In this document: positions 1 to 8,411 of the stretch, one piece after another
Layout: each line of letters starts with the position of its first letter
Position numbering within the stretch: the stretch's first letter is position 1
Source: CAVUPF01 sp963803755
Lineage (GTDB): Bacteria; Actinomycetota; Thermoleophilia; Solirubrobacterales; 70-9
Direction of reading: 5' to 3'
Assembly: GCA_963803755.1 (NCBI GenBank)
Contig: CAWDNP010000003.1
Coordinates: 124,001 to 188,000 of the forward strand
DNA: 64,000 bases
Notes under the pieces: generated by a model
What the model was told of the DNA's origin: nothing
Database searches by the model: none
What the model saw: the letters and a program-made list of their open reading frames with translations, nothing else
Translations under genes and position numbers: made by a program

Positions 1-297
1 AGCTAGCAGCGCCAGGGCGCCGAAGGCCGCCGCCTCCGCGGCGTAGATCGACGGCAGCACCAAACGCGGCGGGGGCCGCTCCAGGCGGGCGACGAAGACG
101 GGGATCAGCAGCGCCGGCAGGAAGCCGGTTCCCAGGAAGAGCAGTGCCGTGGCCAGGGCGCTGCCGGTCAGCTCGAAGACGAGCACCGAGAGGGCGACGA
201 TGCCGAGCCAGTCGCCCATCTCGTTGACCGCGTAGGAGATGGCGAGCCGGCGAAAGACCGGGCGCCGCAGCGGGTCTCGCAGGCGTGGGCTACTCAT
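1..297 (-). CDS. MFS-type transporter, N-terminal part (cut by window edge)
   Basis: The reading frame starts at an ATG at 297 on the minus strand and runs off the left edge, giving 99 residues. After a basic N-terminus (LRDPLRRPVFRRLAIS) there are two hydrophobic segments, about residues 18-45 and 48-70, separated by a short loop, and then a third begins. The early motif NEMGDWLG followed by a membrane helix is typical of the first helix of major facilitator superfamily exporters. The substrate cannot be told from this fragment. No Shine-Dalgarno is obvious. Confidence 0.65.
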   Translation of the reverse strand, partial: MSSPRLRDPLRRPVFRRLAISYAVNEMGDWLGIVALSVLVFELTGSALATALLFLGTGFLPALLIPVFVARLERPPPRLVLPSIYAAEAAAFGALALLA

Positions 298-749
298 TAC
301 TTGGTCGGATCCGCTAGGGGTTTATGCACAAGATTCCTTGCAGATGCACGAGTTTTCGCCAGGTTGTGCTACAAACTTGCCAGCAAGGCGAAAGGTTCTC
401 GCCCCAACTTGAACTGGATGCAGCTACGGGCTTCGACGAAGGGAAGGCACATGGGCTACAAGCGTTAGATCTTCCAGAGACAGCGGACGCTACTGTGTTC
501 GCTCTGCAAGAGGGGCGCCTTCGGGGCGCCCTTCGTGCGTTCTGGGCCCGTTTTCGCGTCTCTCCGCAATTTGCAAGGCGCTGGCCAACTGGTCTAAACG
601 CCTTGCCTGGGTAGGACAGAGCGTCTACCGTGGGAAGGCAGGTCTCCACCCGCGATACGCACGACTGTTGCCAGTCGCAGGGAACTCCGTCGTTCAAGGA
701 ATTCCCAGAGCTGAGGCGGTCGCGCGAAACCGCGGCTCCGGACGTGACC
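298..749. other. Intergenic stretch with no supported gene
   Basis: This 450-base gap lies between the divergent MFS gene and the HD-GYP gene. A 96-codon open frame at 324-614 has no family resemblance and poor codon bias, so I do not call it. The stretch contains a 7-bp hairpin at 513-531 (GGGCGCC, loop TTCGG, GGCGCCC) without a strong T-tract. I compared the region with c-di-GMP riboswitch hallmarks because an HD-GYP gene follows, and saw none. Its base composition is somewhat less GC-rich than the flanking genes. Confidence 0.5.
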
Positions 750-2153
750 ATGGAAAACGATCGGCCCACACGCCTAAGTCGTGCCCTGACCTTGGCGGGT
801 CTGGTTCTCGTGGCTGCAGTCGCCGCCTGGCGCGCGCCGGAGTCCAACTGGGATCCGGCCCTTTTCGGCATCCTGCTCAGTTTCGCCGTCTTCAGCGACC
901 TGACCGCGATCGAAACGGACTCGCTGAAGATCTCGGGCAGCTTCCTGGCCGTCGTCCTCGCGATCGTTTTCCTCGGCGGAGCGGCGGCGGCGGCGATCGG
1001 CGTCCTCTCGATCCTCGCCGGCTGGCTCCACTGGCGCGAGCCCCTGCACGACCTCTGGGTCAATGCGCTGACCTACGCCTTTTTCCCGCTGGTTTGCGGG
1101 ATCGGCTTCCACGAAGTCGTCGCCTCGTCGCAGATCACCTCGTTGGAGCCGACCTTCTACGTGCTCGTCTTCAGCGTCTTCCTGGTCGCGCTGGCGATCA
1201 ACTTCTCCTGCATCGCCGCCTACACCTGCTACCTGGAGCGCAGCTCCTTCGCCGGGAAGGTCCGCACGGCGCTGTTCCCGCTGCTCCCCTCGGAGTTGGC
1301 GGCGGCGCTGATGACGGTCGGGGTGGCCTTCCTCTACGTGCAGATCGGCCTGGCCGGGATCGCCCTCTTCGGCATCGTGCTGGTCACCTTCCAGTACCTG
1401 CTCGGCGCCTTGATTAAGTCGCAGGAGCGTGCCGAGGAGCTGGAGGTGCGGACCAAGCAGCTCGCCAGCTTCCAGGTCGGGATGTTGAGCGCGATGCTGC
1501 GCACGCTCGATCTGCGCGACCAGATGACTGCCCGCCACAGCGCCGCCGTGGCCCGCTACTCGCGGGCGATCGCCCAGCGGGCCGGCTACTCGCGCCAGGA
1601 GGAGGAGCTGGTCCACATCGCCGCGCTGCTGCACGACATCGGCAAGTTCATCCTCCCCGACCGCATCCTCAAGGCAAACGTGCCGCTGACGGACGAGGAC
1701 TGGATGTTGATCCGTCGCCACCCCCAGCAGGGAGCCCGCGTCGTCTCCTCGCTCGACGGCTACGGGCCGGTCGCCGAGATCATCCTCGCCCACCACGAGC
1801 GGATCGACGGCAAGGGCTACCCGCGCGGCCTGTCCGGCGACGACATCCCCGAGCTGGCACGGATCATCTCCGTTGCCGACACCTATGACGTGATGACTGC
1901 CCGCGACTCCTACCGCTCCCCGACCACCGCCTACGAGGCGATGCAGGAGTTGCGCAGGGTCGCCGGCAAGCAGCTCGACGCCCGCTTCGTCGAGATCTTC
2001 ATCGAGCTGCTAGAGGGCAAGGACGTTTCCTTCCAGCACGGCGAGGCGGCAGATTTCGAGAGGGAGCTGGCGCTGGAGGCGCGGATCGAAGAGACCGCGA
2101 GCCCCGCCAGCGACTCCGGCCGCTTCCAGGTGCCCGGCGTCAGCGTCGGCTAG
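750..2153 (+). CDS. Membrane-bound HD-GYP domain protein (probable c-di-GMP phosphodiesterase)
   Basis: This 467-residue protein has about six or seven membrane helices in residues 10-230, a short helical linker and a C-terminal HD-GYP domain. The domain shows the metal-binding HDIGK motif, HHERIDGKGYP (the GYP signature) and a later ADTYDVMTA stretch, as in active c-di-GMP phosphodiesterases. The expected activity is hydrolysis of c-di-GMP at the inner face of the membrane, with the membrane part as a sensor. I chose the ATG at 750 because upstream codons (frame open from 630) lack hydrophobic or family-like sequence. A GTG at 744 is an alternative. Confidence 0.85.
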   Translation: MENDRPTRLSRALTLAGLVLVAAVAAWRAPESNWDPALFGILLSFAVFSDLTAIETDSLKISGSFLAVVLAIVFLGGAAAAAIGVLSILAGWLHWREPLHDLWVNALTYAFFPLVCGIGFHEVVASSQITSLEPTFYVLVFSVFLVALAINFSCIAAYTCYLERSSFAGKVRTALFPLLPSELAAALMTVGVAFLYVQIGLAGIALFGIVLVTFQYLLGALIKSQERAEELEVRTKQLASFQVGMLSAMLRTLDLRDQMTARHSAAVARYSRAIAQRAGYSRQEEELVHIAALLHDIGKFILPDRILKANVPLTDEDWMLIRRHPQQGARVVSSLDGYGPVAEIILAHHERIDGKGYPRGLSGDDIPELARIISVADTYDVMTARDSYRSPTTAYEAMQELRRVAGKQLDARFVEIFIELLEGKDVSFQHGEAADFERELALEARIEETASPASDSGRFQVPGVSVG

Positions 2154-2158
2154 ACAGA

Positions 2159-2164
2159 TACGGT
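2159..2164 (+). promoter_or_regulatory. Candidate -10 box (TACGGT) of alcohol dehydrogenase gene
   Basis: A TANNNT hexamer ends 8 bases before the ATG at 2173 and no Shine-Dalgarno is present. This spacing implies a leaderless transcript. It recurs at several genes in this window. Confidence 0.35.
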
Positions 2165-2172
2165 TGGGCGCG

Positions 2173-3204
2173 ATGCGCGCCATCACCTACCAGGCGCCCG
2201 GCGAGGTCCGGGTCGAGGAGAAGCCCGATCCCGAACTGACGGCTGCCGACGAGGCGGTCATTCAGGTCGAGGCGAGCGGCATCTGCGGTTCTGACCTCCA
2301 CATCTACCACGGGAGGGTGCCGGTGGAGCGCGGCTTCACGATCGGCCACGAGTTCGTCGGCACCGTGCTGGCGATCGGGGAGGACGTGGAGCGCGTCGCC
2401 GTCGGCGACCGCGTGCTCGGCTGCTTTCACACCGCCTGCGCCACCTGCTCCGCCTGCTTGCGCGGCGACTACCATCGCTGCCGGCGTGGGCGCACCTTCG
2501 GGCACGGCTCAAAGCTTGGTGACCTGCAGGGAGCCCAGGCCGAGAAGCTGCTGGTGCCGCGTGCCGAGCTGACGCTGCGGCGCGTGCCGGAGGGGATGTC
2601 AGCCGATGTCGCCCTGTTCGCCGGCGACGTAATGGGGACCGGCTACCACGCCGTCGCCCACGCAGGGATCCGCTCTGGCGACACCGTCGCAGTGCTGGGT
2701 CTCGGCCCGGTCGGCCTCTGCACAGTGCAGGCAGCGCGGTCAGCAGGCGCCGTCGGGGTCTTCGCGGTCGACACGGTCGAGCAGCGCCTAGCGATGGCGG
2801 CTGAGTTCGGCGCCACGCCAGTCCACCTCACCGAGCAGGACCCGAAGCGGGTCGTGCGCTCGGCGACCGACGGCGGCGTCGACATCGTGGTCGACGCGGT
2901 TGGCGATCCCGCCCCGCTGGAGATGGCGGTCAGCCTCGCCCGGGACGCCGGCACGGTTTCGGGGATCGGGGCCTACGCGGGGCGCGGCGAGGTGCCGCTC
3001 GGGCTCGCCTGGTTGAAGGGGCTGACTCTGCGGCTCGGGCTTGCCAACGTGATCGCCCACGTCGATCGCGTGCTGGCGCTGATCGAGGCAGGGGAGCTCG
3101 ACCCGGCACCGCTCGTCACCCACCATATGAAGCTCGACGAGGCACCCCATGCCTACGAGCTTTACGACCGACGCGAAGCGCTGAAGATCGTCTTGACGCC
3201 CTGA
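2173..3204 (+). CDS. Zinc-dependent alcohol dehydrogenase, MDR family
   Basis: This 343-residue medium-chain dehydrogenase/reductase has the catalytic zinc ligands in GICGSD and GHEFVG. The structural zinc loop has four cysteines (in CATCSACLRGDYHRC, preceded by GCFHTA). The Rossmann motif GLGPVG lies near residue 180. The family oxidises alcohols or polyols with NAD(P)+; the substrate is not predictable, though the sequence resembles threonine/sorbitol dehydrogenase-like members. The ATG at 2173 is preferred to a TTG at 2164 because the protein then starts with the usual MRAITYQAPGEV. Confidence 0.85.
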   Translation: MRAITYQAPGEVRVEEKPDPELTAADEAVIQVEASGICGSDLHIYHGRVPVERGFTIGHEFVGTVLAIGEDVERVAVGDRVLGCFHTACATCSACLRGDYHRCRRGRTFGHGSKLGDLQGAQAEKLLVPRAELTLRRVPEGMSADVALFAGDVMGTGYHAVAHAGIRSGDTVAVLGLGPVGLCTVQAARSAGAVGVFAVDTVEQRLAMAAEFGATPVHLTEQDPKRVVRSATDGGVDIVVDAVGDPAPLEMAVSLARDAGTVSGIGAYAGRGEVPLGLAWLKGLTLRLGLANVIAHVDRVLALIEAGELDPAPLVTHHMKLDEAPHAYELYDRREALKIVLTP

Positions 3205-3262
3205 AGCACCGCTCTGTCGCCGATCTGGAGGGTCAGTCGCCGGCCAATAGCGGGATGAGCGG

Positions 3263-4051
3263 TTAGGACACCGCGGTTGCCGCACCGGTCTTTGCCGGCT
3301 TGCGGTGGCGGTGGAACATCTCTTCGACCCAGCGATAGCCGCGCCGCTCCTTCAGCGGTGCCCGGAATCGCTGAATCCCCGCCGGCGGCTCTTCCTCCGT
3401 GGGCAGGGGGCCCTCCTCGGGGAGGACCAACGGGTAGAACAGCGACGCCGCGGTGAGGTCGGCGACGCTGAAGCTGTCGCCGACGAGATAGTCGTTGGAG
3501 GCGAGCTCGCCGTCGAGCCGGTCGAGGGCGGCCAGCACCTTGGCGCGGGCGCGCTCGGCTGCCTCAGGGCTACGGACCCCGAAGCGCAGGCCGGTGTAGG
3601 TGCGCGCGTAGGTCGCGGCGGGGCGGCTCATGCGAGCCAGCGGTCCGGGTGCTGTGCGTTCCATCAGCTGGGCAAAGCGCTCCGGGTCGTTGCCGAGCTC
3701 GTGAAAGACGAGGAGGCGGATGTGTGGTCCCAGCTCCTCGTCGAAGAAGTCCTCCAGCTCCAAGGCGCGGCGACGCTGCTCGGGGTCCTCGGGATAGAGG
3801 GACGGCTCTGGGAAGCGCTCCTCCAGGGCGGCGATGATCGCGGTCGAGTCACCGATCCGCTGCCCGTCCAGCTCGATCACCGGGAAGGTCTTGTGAGCCC
3901 CGCGGGTGAGCCAGAGTGCGACCGGGATGTGGGCGCCGGGCACCGGAGCGCGGCGGTTGTGCTCGACCCCCTTGTAGGCGAGGGCCCACCGCGCCTTCTC
4001 GCTGTAGTGCGAGATGTCAATCTGCCAAAGGGTGGGAAGGGAGTTGCGCAT
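3263..4051 (-). CDS. Glutathione S-transferase family protein
   Basis: The protein has 262 residues. The N-terminal thioredoxin-like half (residues 1-85) includes WQIDISHYSEKARWAL and the cis-proline region TFPVIELDG, followed by GDSTAIIAALEE, a typical G-site. The C-terminal half is the all-helical GST domain with NDYLVGDSFSVADLTAAS, the conserved N-capping motif. The start is ATG 4051, preceded by a good AAGGA at proper spacing. Many actinobacteria lack glutathione, so the natural thiol is uncertain. The gene is divergent from the pterin dehydratase gene 40 bp away. Confidence 0.8.
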   Translation of the reverse strand: MRNSLPTLWQIDISHYSEKARWALAYKGVEHNRRAPVPGAHIPVALWLTRGAHKTFPVIELDGQRIGDSTAIIAALEERFPEPSLYPEDPEQRRRALELEDFFDEELGPHIRLLVFHELGNDPERFAQLMERTAPGPLARMSRPAATYARTYTGLRFGVRSPEAAERARAKVLAALDRLDGELASNDYLVGDSFSVADLTAASLFYPLVLPEEGPLPTEEEPPAGIQRFRAPLKERRGYRWVEEMFHRHRKPAKTGAATAVS

Positions 4052-4090
4052 TGCGTCCTTATCGCCGCCGTGGCAGCATAGACGTAAGCG

Positions 4091-4369
4091 ATGGCCCTGC
4101 TGAGCGATTCCGAGATCGAGGCCCGCCTCGCCGAGCTGGCGGGCTGGCGACGTGAGGGAGGCTCGATCATCAAGTCCTTTGACCGCGGCGACTTCGTCGG
4201 TTCGGTCGGGTTCGTCGAGAGCCTTGTCGAGCCAGCCGAGGCGATGAGCCACCATCCCGACCTGGAGATCTCCTGGAGCGAGGTCAAGGTGACGATCTCG
4301 ACCCATTCCGAGGGCGGACTCACCGCCGCCGACTTCGAGCTGGCGGCGAAGATCGACGCACGCTCATAG
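4091..4369 (+). CDS. 4a-hydroxytetrahydrobiopterin dehydratase (PCD family)
   Basis: At 92 residues the length is that of the family. The active-site block EAMSHHPDLEISWSEVKV contains the paired histidines and the Pro-Asp typical of pterin-4a-carbinolamine dehydratases, and THSEGGLTAADFELAAKID is the conserved C-terminal block. The enzyme dehydrates the 4a-carbinolamine formed by pterin-dependent hydroxylases. No aromatic amino acid hydroxylase is visible nearby, so its partner or alternative role is unknown. The gene runs into the lipoprotein gene after 9 bases. Confidence 0.9.
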   Translation: MALLSDSEIEARLAELAGWRREGGSIIKSFDRGDFVGSVGFVESLVEPAEAMSHHPDLEISWSEVKVTISTHSEGGLTAADFELAAKIDARS

Positions 4370-4378
4370 GGTGCCTCG

Positions 4379-4933
4379 ATGACGCAGCCACCTCTCTGCG
4401 CCCGCTTTGGCCTCGCGTTGGCTTGCGCCCTGGGGTTGGTCCTCGCAGGGTGTGGCGGTGGGGGCTCGACGACCACCGTGGTCAACAAGACGGTCACCGT
4501 GACGCAGCCGACGACGAACAATGCCACTTCGACGAGCGCTCAGACACACACGAGCACCGAAGAAGAACCTCCCTCGCGAACCGTCCACCTCTCGACCTTC
4601 CGCAGCCCCACCGGCGCCATCGGGTGCGTGCTTCTCGGCGGCATTGCCCGCTGTGACATCGCTAAGCGCGACTGGTCGCCGCCGCCCCGCCCGGCCAACT
4701 GCCCGAACGTCGTTGACTTCGGCCAGGGCCTCGAGGTCGGGCACTCCGGATCGGGGAGATTCGTCTGCGCTGGGGACACCGCCCTCGATCCGACCGGCAC
4801 GCCGTTGGGTTACGGCACCGCCTCTCAGTTTGGCGGCTTCACCTGCGTAAGCCGCTCGACCGGCATGACGTGCACCGACCCGACGACCGGGCACGGGTTC
4901 TTCATCAGCATCCAGAGCTACAGGACGTTCTGA
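4379..4933 (+). CDS. Secreted lipoprotein of unknown function
   Basis: This 184-residue protein has a lipoprotein signal peptide (basic start, hydrophobic run, lipobox LVLAGC) with Cys at about residue 25. A low-complexity Thr/Ser/Gly linker follows up to about residue 70. The globular part starts with FRSPTGAIGC and contains six cysteines (IGC, ARC, ANC, FVC, FTC, MTC), suggesting disulfides outside the cell. The pattern F-x-S-P-x-G-x-I-G-C resembles a small-domain family common in actinobacterial secreted proteins. No enzymatic motif is visible. Confidence 0.75.
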   Translation: MTQPPLCARFGLALACALGLVLAGCGGGGSTTTVVNKTVTVTQPTTNNATSTSAQTHTSTEEEPPSRTVHLSTFRSPTGAIGCVLLGGIARCDIAKRDWSPPPRPANCPNVVDFGQGLEVGHSGSGRFVCAGDTALDPTGTPLGYGTASQFGGFTCVSRSTGMTCTDPTTGHGFFISIQSYRTF

Positions 4934-4936
4934 GCG

Positions 4937-5285
4937 TTGGCCAAGCGAAAGCAGCGCCGGCCTAGGCAGAAGGCCCCTACCGTCGACTACACGGACGCCG
5001 AGGGCAACGTCCTCGCCCTTCGCCAGTCGCTCAGCCCCGGCACGATCGCCAAGATCGGCGAGCCTCCGGCCGGCGCGGCGACCTCGTTCGAGGACGCCTG
5101 GCACCGTCGCTCCGAGCTGCTCTTCGAGCGCCTCGTGGTCCGCTGGGAGATCGCCGGCCTCCCTCTCACCGATCAGACGATGCTGCTCGGCCGCTACCGC
5201 ATGGCCGACCCCGAGACCCAGCGCTGGGTCCGCGAGAACGATCGCCGAGCACCTGGAGCACCACATCCCCGAGCTTTCGGGTTAG
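4937..5285 (+). CDS. Conserved-looking small protein with an apparent +1 frameshift
   Basis: The frame opens at TTG 4937, 3 bases after the lipoprotein stop. It reads a basic N-terminus and then a helical region up to YRMADPETQRWVRE. At 5237-5238 an extra A shifts the frame. Skipping it gives TIAEHLEHHIPELSG and a TAG at 5283-5285, a far more natural ending than the uncorrected frame, which runs to 5311 through Arg/Pro-rich sequence. Corrected length is 115 residues. I do not recognise the family. It may be co-transcribed with the lipoprotein. Confidence 0.55.
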
Positions 5286-5320
5286 CTGCGGCGGACCGCG
5301 GACGCCGCTAGCGTGAGCCC

Positions 5321-5737
5321 GTGACCGAGAAGCTGAAAGTCAACGACCGGCTGTCGCTCCCGCTCGGTGAGGTCGAGTTGCGCGCCAGCCGCTCCTCCGG
5401 CCCCGGCGGTCAGCATGCCAACGTCACCGCCTCGCGGGTCGAAGCAGTGTTCGACGTCGAGGCGTCGGTGACGCTTGATGGACCACAGCGGACTCGGTTG
5501 CTCGAGCGCGTCGGCCCGCTGGTCACAGCCGTCGCTCAGGATGCACGCAGCCAGGCGCGCAACCGAGAGCTGGCGCTGGAGCGCCTCGCTGAAAAGCTCT
5601 CGAAAGCTCTCCGGGTGCCGCGCCGTCGCCGTCCGACCAGCCCGACTCCCGCCTCCCGGGAGCGGCGCCTCGTGCAGAAGCGCCGTACCAGCGATCGCAA
5701 ACGCACCCGCCGCAGGCCTGCGGCTGAGGGCGACTAA
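5321..5737 (+). CDS. arfB: Peptidyl-tRNA hydrolase ArfB-like (GGQ domain)
   Basis: This 138-residue protein has a release-factor class I domain with the catalytic motif SSGPGGQHAN at residues 26-35 and no codon-recognition domain. The C-terminal tail from about residue 100 is very rich in Arg/Lys (RRRRP, KRRTSDRKRTRRR), as in ArfB/YaeJ, where it enters the empty mRNA channel. The expected role is rescue of stalled ribosomes by hydrolysing peptidyl-tRNA. The start is GTG 5321; a TAGCGT box lies 6 bases upstream. Confidence 0.9.
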   Translation: MTEKLKVNDRLSLPLGEVELRASRSSGPGGQHANVTASRVEAVFDVEASVTLDGPQRTRLLERVGPLVTAVAQDARSQARNRELALERLAEKLSKALRVPRRRRPTSPTPASRERRLVQKRRTSDRKRTRRRPAAEGD

Positions 5738-5765
5738 GCAAGCGGGCGACCGTCAAGCGGCTGGG

Positions 5766-5803
5766 AGAATTGCCGTTGTAGAGACCTCGGCGGCGGCAAT
5801 TCT
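5766..5803. terminator. Inverted repeat downstream of arfB, possible terminator
   Basis: Perfect 10-bp arms AGAATTGCCG and CGGCAATTCT are separated by 18 bases. There is no clear T-tract, so termination is only a guess. It may also be a remnant of mobile DNA next to the decayed gene that follows. Confidence 0.3.
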
Positions 5804-5883
5804 GTGAGCGCGGCAGTTAAAGGGGCGGCCAAGGCGAGAAGCGGTCCTCCATTCAGCTTTCGCACCTCGCGCACCCGAACCTG

Positions 5884-6110
5884 GTGTTGGATGTTGGATC
5901 TGCCGAACTCTGCGATCACTCCGCAACCACGTGTCCGGGTCGACCGCGGCCTCCGCGAAGCCCTCTGGGGTGCGGCATCGCTGAACACAGGCCCTCGCAT
6001 GCGCTCGAGCACATCAACCTCGCCGCTCAACCCGTCGGCGAAGGTCAGTTTGAGGACGCCGTGACGAACGATGCCGGCATTGGTGATGTCGGGCGTGAGT
6101 CGTGTTCGGC
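5884..6110 (-). pseudogene. Decayed DUF2442-type gene
   Basis: On the minus strand, just after the sigma factor stop, the frame reads LTPDITNAG, HGVLKLTFADGLSGEVDV and then ERMRGPVFSDAAPQ. This matches the start of DUF2442 proteins (D-V-x-A...L-x-L-x-F-x-D-G-x-x-G-x-V-D). The continuation needs a frame change to read EGFAEAAVDPDT, and the final strand motif needs another. No start codon is visible in frame. DUF2442 proteins often pair with DUF4160 proteins in toxin-antitoxin-like loci; no partner is present. Boundaries are approximate. Confidence 0.55.
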
Positions 6111-6980
6111 TTACTTGGGGAAGGCGACCGGGAATCGCTCCGGATTCGTAAAGAAGCGGATGCTTTGTACGACATCGTCAGCCACCTCGATGGCGATGAT
6201 GCTCAGGAAGCCGTCGGCGGCGCTGTCCACGCGCACCCCCGGATCGCCGTTGACGAGCACCTGGGTGAAGATGGGGTCGGCGGGATAGTCCGCTTTGCGC
6301 TGCACGCCGACCATGAAGCGCGCAATCTTGTCCGCACCGTAGATCGGCTTTCGCGCTGCGGCCACCACGCCGCCGCCGTCCGAGTACATGACGGCATCCG
6401 CTGCAAGCAGGTCGCGGATGCGATCGACGTCACCGGAGACCGCAGCGGCCAGGAAGGTGTCGGCGAGACGCTGGCGCTCCCCCTCGCTTACGGTGTTCCT
6501 GCGGCTCGGGTCTCCGGCGTGGTCGCGGGCGCGCTTGGCGACCTGGCGGACGTTGGCCGGCGTCTTGTCGAGGGCATCGGCGATCTCGGCGTACTCCAGG
6601 TCGAAGACGTCGCGAAGGACCAAGACGGCGCGCTCGACCGGGTTCAGGCGCTCCAGCGCGCCAAGCAGAGCGAGGTTTAGACGCTCGGCCTCGATCGCCT
6701 TTGTCTCCGGCGTCTCGGCGTCGGTGACCAGTGGCTCCGGCAGCCAGGGGCCGACGTAGACCTCGCGCCGAGCGCGAGCTGAACGCAGGCGGTCGAGCGC
6801 GAGCCGCGTCGTGACCGTGACCAGGAAGGACTCGGGGTTGCGCACGGCATCCCGGTCGGTCCCGTCCCAGCGCAGCCATGCGTCCTGGATGATGTCCTCG
6901 GCCTCGGTGAGCTCGCCCAGCATCCCGTAGGCGATGCCGAGCAGGCGCGGACGGCAAGCGGCGAAGGGGTCGCCTGTCAT
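6111..6980 (-). CDS. sigJ: ECF41-type sigma factor with C-terminal SnoaL-like domain
   Basis: This 289-residue protein has sigma region 2 (residues 5-70, GIAYGMLGELTEAEDIIQDA), region 4 (115-165, LNPVERAVLVLRDVFDLEY) and a C-terminal SnoaL_2-like domain (180-289). The linker motif WLPEPL and the later DGGG followed by AARKPIYGADKIARF are hallmarks of the ECF41 group, whose C-terminal domain controls sigma activity in place of an anti-sigma factor. ECF41 genes are usually next to carboxymuconolactone decarboxylase, oxidoreductase or epimerase genes. Here the ATG overlaps the stop of a flavin oxidoreductase gene (ATGA), fitting that pattern and implying translational coupling. Confidence 0.88.
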   Translation of the reverse strand: MTGDPFAACRPRLLGIAYGMLGELTEAEDIIQDAWLRWDGTDRDAVRNPESFLVTVTTRLALDRLRSARARREVYVGPWLPEPLVTDAETPETKAIEAERLNLALLGALERLNPVERAVLVLRDVFDLEYAEIADALDKTPANVRQVAKRARDHAGDPSRRNTVSEGERQRLADTFLAAAVSGDVDRIRDLLAADAVMYSDGGGVVAAARKPIYGADKIARFMVGVQRKADYPADPIFTQVLVNGDPGVRVDSAADGFLSIIAIEVADDVVQSIRFFTNPERFPVAFPK

Positions 6981-8176
6981 GCAGGCGCAAGCACCGGGCT
7001 TCGCAGGGCCGCCGCGGCCGCCGCGACGCCGCTGGATATCGCGGCGTCGACGAGCCAACCCTCCGGCCCCAACCAGTCGCCGGCCAGGTACAGGCCCTCG
7101 CCGCGGTCGAGCGCCGGGCGCCCGGCGAGGCCGCCGTCGGCCGGGCTCGGGATCGCCGATACGGCGACCATGCGAGGAAGGAACCGCTGCAGCGTCGCGC
7201 GCTCGCGCCAGCCCGGCTGCACGGCGTCGGCCATAGCCTCGAGCTCCACGCGCGGCTGGCGGGCGTAGCTGGCCAGGCTGAGCAGGACACCGCCGCGATG
7301 GTTGGGCGGAGAGTGCCTGGAGAGGTACGTGGGGGCATCGATGCCAAGCGCGAACCTTCGGCCCCCTCGCGGCAGGCTCCTCAGCCCGAGGTCGAGCACG
7401 CTCAGCTCGGCGGCCGGCCCGGGCGTGGGCGGCGACCTTTCGCCAAGAAGCTCAGCGGCCGCATCGGGTCCGCCGGCGGCGACGACCAAGACGTCGGCGT
7501 GCAGCGTTTCCCCGTCCAGCGTCACCACCCACCCGTCGGCGGCCCGATCCACCGCTCGCACACCGGCGCGCGTGCGCACTATCGCGCCCTCGCGCTCGGC
7601 TCGGGCGGCGAGGGCGTCGACCAGCGATTGCCAGCCGCCCCTGAGGTAACGGACGCCGGGGAAGAGGCCGATCCTGAGCTGCGCGGCGGCCACGTCGGCG
7701 CTGAGGGCGTCGTGGTCGGCTACGAACGTCGTCACTCGCACCAGGGCCGCTGCGCCGGCTCGGGCGCTCTCGGAGCGTAGGGTCCGCTGCAACCACTCAG
7801 CGACGGACAGCTCGCAGAGATCCTCGGGTTGGCTGCGTGCGACGCCGATCAGCCAGCGCGTCAGCGCCAGAGATCCGCCCGGTAGGCGCGCCGGCTTGCC
7901 GCCGCGCAGAAACACCGAGCGGTGCGAGGTCGGGTTCCACCGGGGTAGATCGATGCCCATCGTGCGCAGCGCGCGCATCGCCGGTCCGCCTACGTAGAGG
8001 GCGTGCGGGCCCTGGTTGAGGTCGAACCCCTCGAGACGCTCGGAGGCGGCTCGGCCGCCAAGTTTGGCGCTGGCCTCAAGCAGCGTCGTGGCAACGCCGC
8101 CCTCGGCCAGCCGGCCGGCCGCGACGAGCCCTGCGGGTCCACCGCCCACGACGATGGCTGTCTTGGAAGTGATCAT
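6977..8176 (-). CDS. FAD-dependent oxidoreductase (amine oxidase/phytoene desaturase-like)
   Basis: This 399-residue flavoprotein has the dinucleotide-binding start AIVVGGGPAGLVAAGRLAE and GGRAASERLEGFDLNQGPHA, the usual second FAD-contact block. The C-terminal FAD motif is LYLAGDWLGPEGWLVDAAI. This architecture is that of NAD(P)-binding Rossmann amine oxidase/protoporphyrinogen oxidase/carotene desaturase-like enzymes; the substrate is unknown. The start is ATG 8176, directly before the FAD motif. Its stop overlaps the sigma factor start, so it is likely the ECF41 target or partner gene. Confidence 0.82.
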   Translation of the reverse strand: MITSKTAIVVGGGPAGLVAAGRLAEGGVATTLLEASAKLGGRAASERLEGFDLNQGPHALYVGGPAMRALRTMGIDLPRWNPTSHRSVFLRGGKPARLPGGSLALTRWLIGVARSQPEDLCELSVAEWLQRTLRSESARAGAAALVRVTTFVADHDALSADVAAAQLRIGLFPGVRYLRGGWQSLVDALAARAEREGAIVRTRAGVRAVDRAADGWVVTLDGETLHADVLVVAAGGPDAAAELLGERSPPTPGPAAELSVLDLGLRSLPRGGRRFALGIDAPTYLSRHSPPNHRGGVLLSLASYARQPRVELEAMADAVQPGWRERATLQRFLPRMVAVSAIPSPADGGLAGRPALDRGEGLYLAGDWLGPEGWLVDAAISSGVAAAAAALRSPVLAPA

Positions 8177-8411
8177 GCTCACCAGACGCGACAGCCTGCC
8201 GGTCTGTGACACCACAGATGCTGCACGGCCGATGGGTTCAAATTCGTCCAGTTGAGAGGGGCTTGGGATGAGTCGCGCCAGCTGGCGGCAATCGACGGCA
8301 ACCAGCGCCAAAGTGATGTTCGCTCATAGCTCGTTGCCATGCACGACGATCGCTCGCAGATCGCGCGATAGGTCAATGGCAGACCCCGAGTTTTTGGCTC
8401 TACAAAGCCGA

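Noticed and set aside
324..614. Open reading frame of 96 codons on the plus strand upstream of the HD-GYP gene
   Set aside because: No family resemblance, atypical composition, no ribosome site, and it crosses a GC hairpin. Chance open frames of this length are common in GC-rich DNA.
620..749. c-di-GMP or other riboswitch before the HD-GYP gene
   Set aside because: The region has small hairpins but none of the conserved core sequences I would expect.
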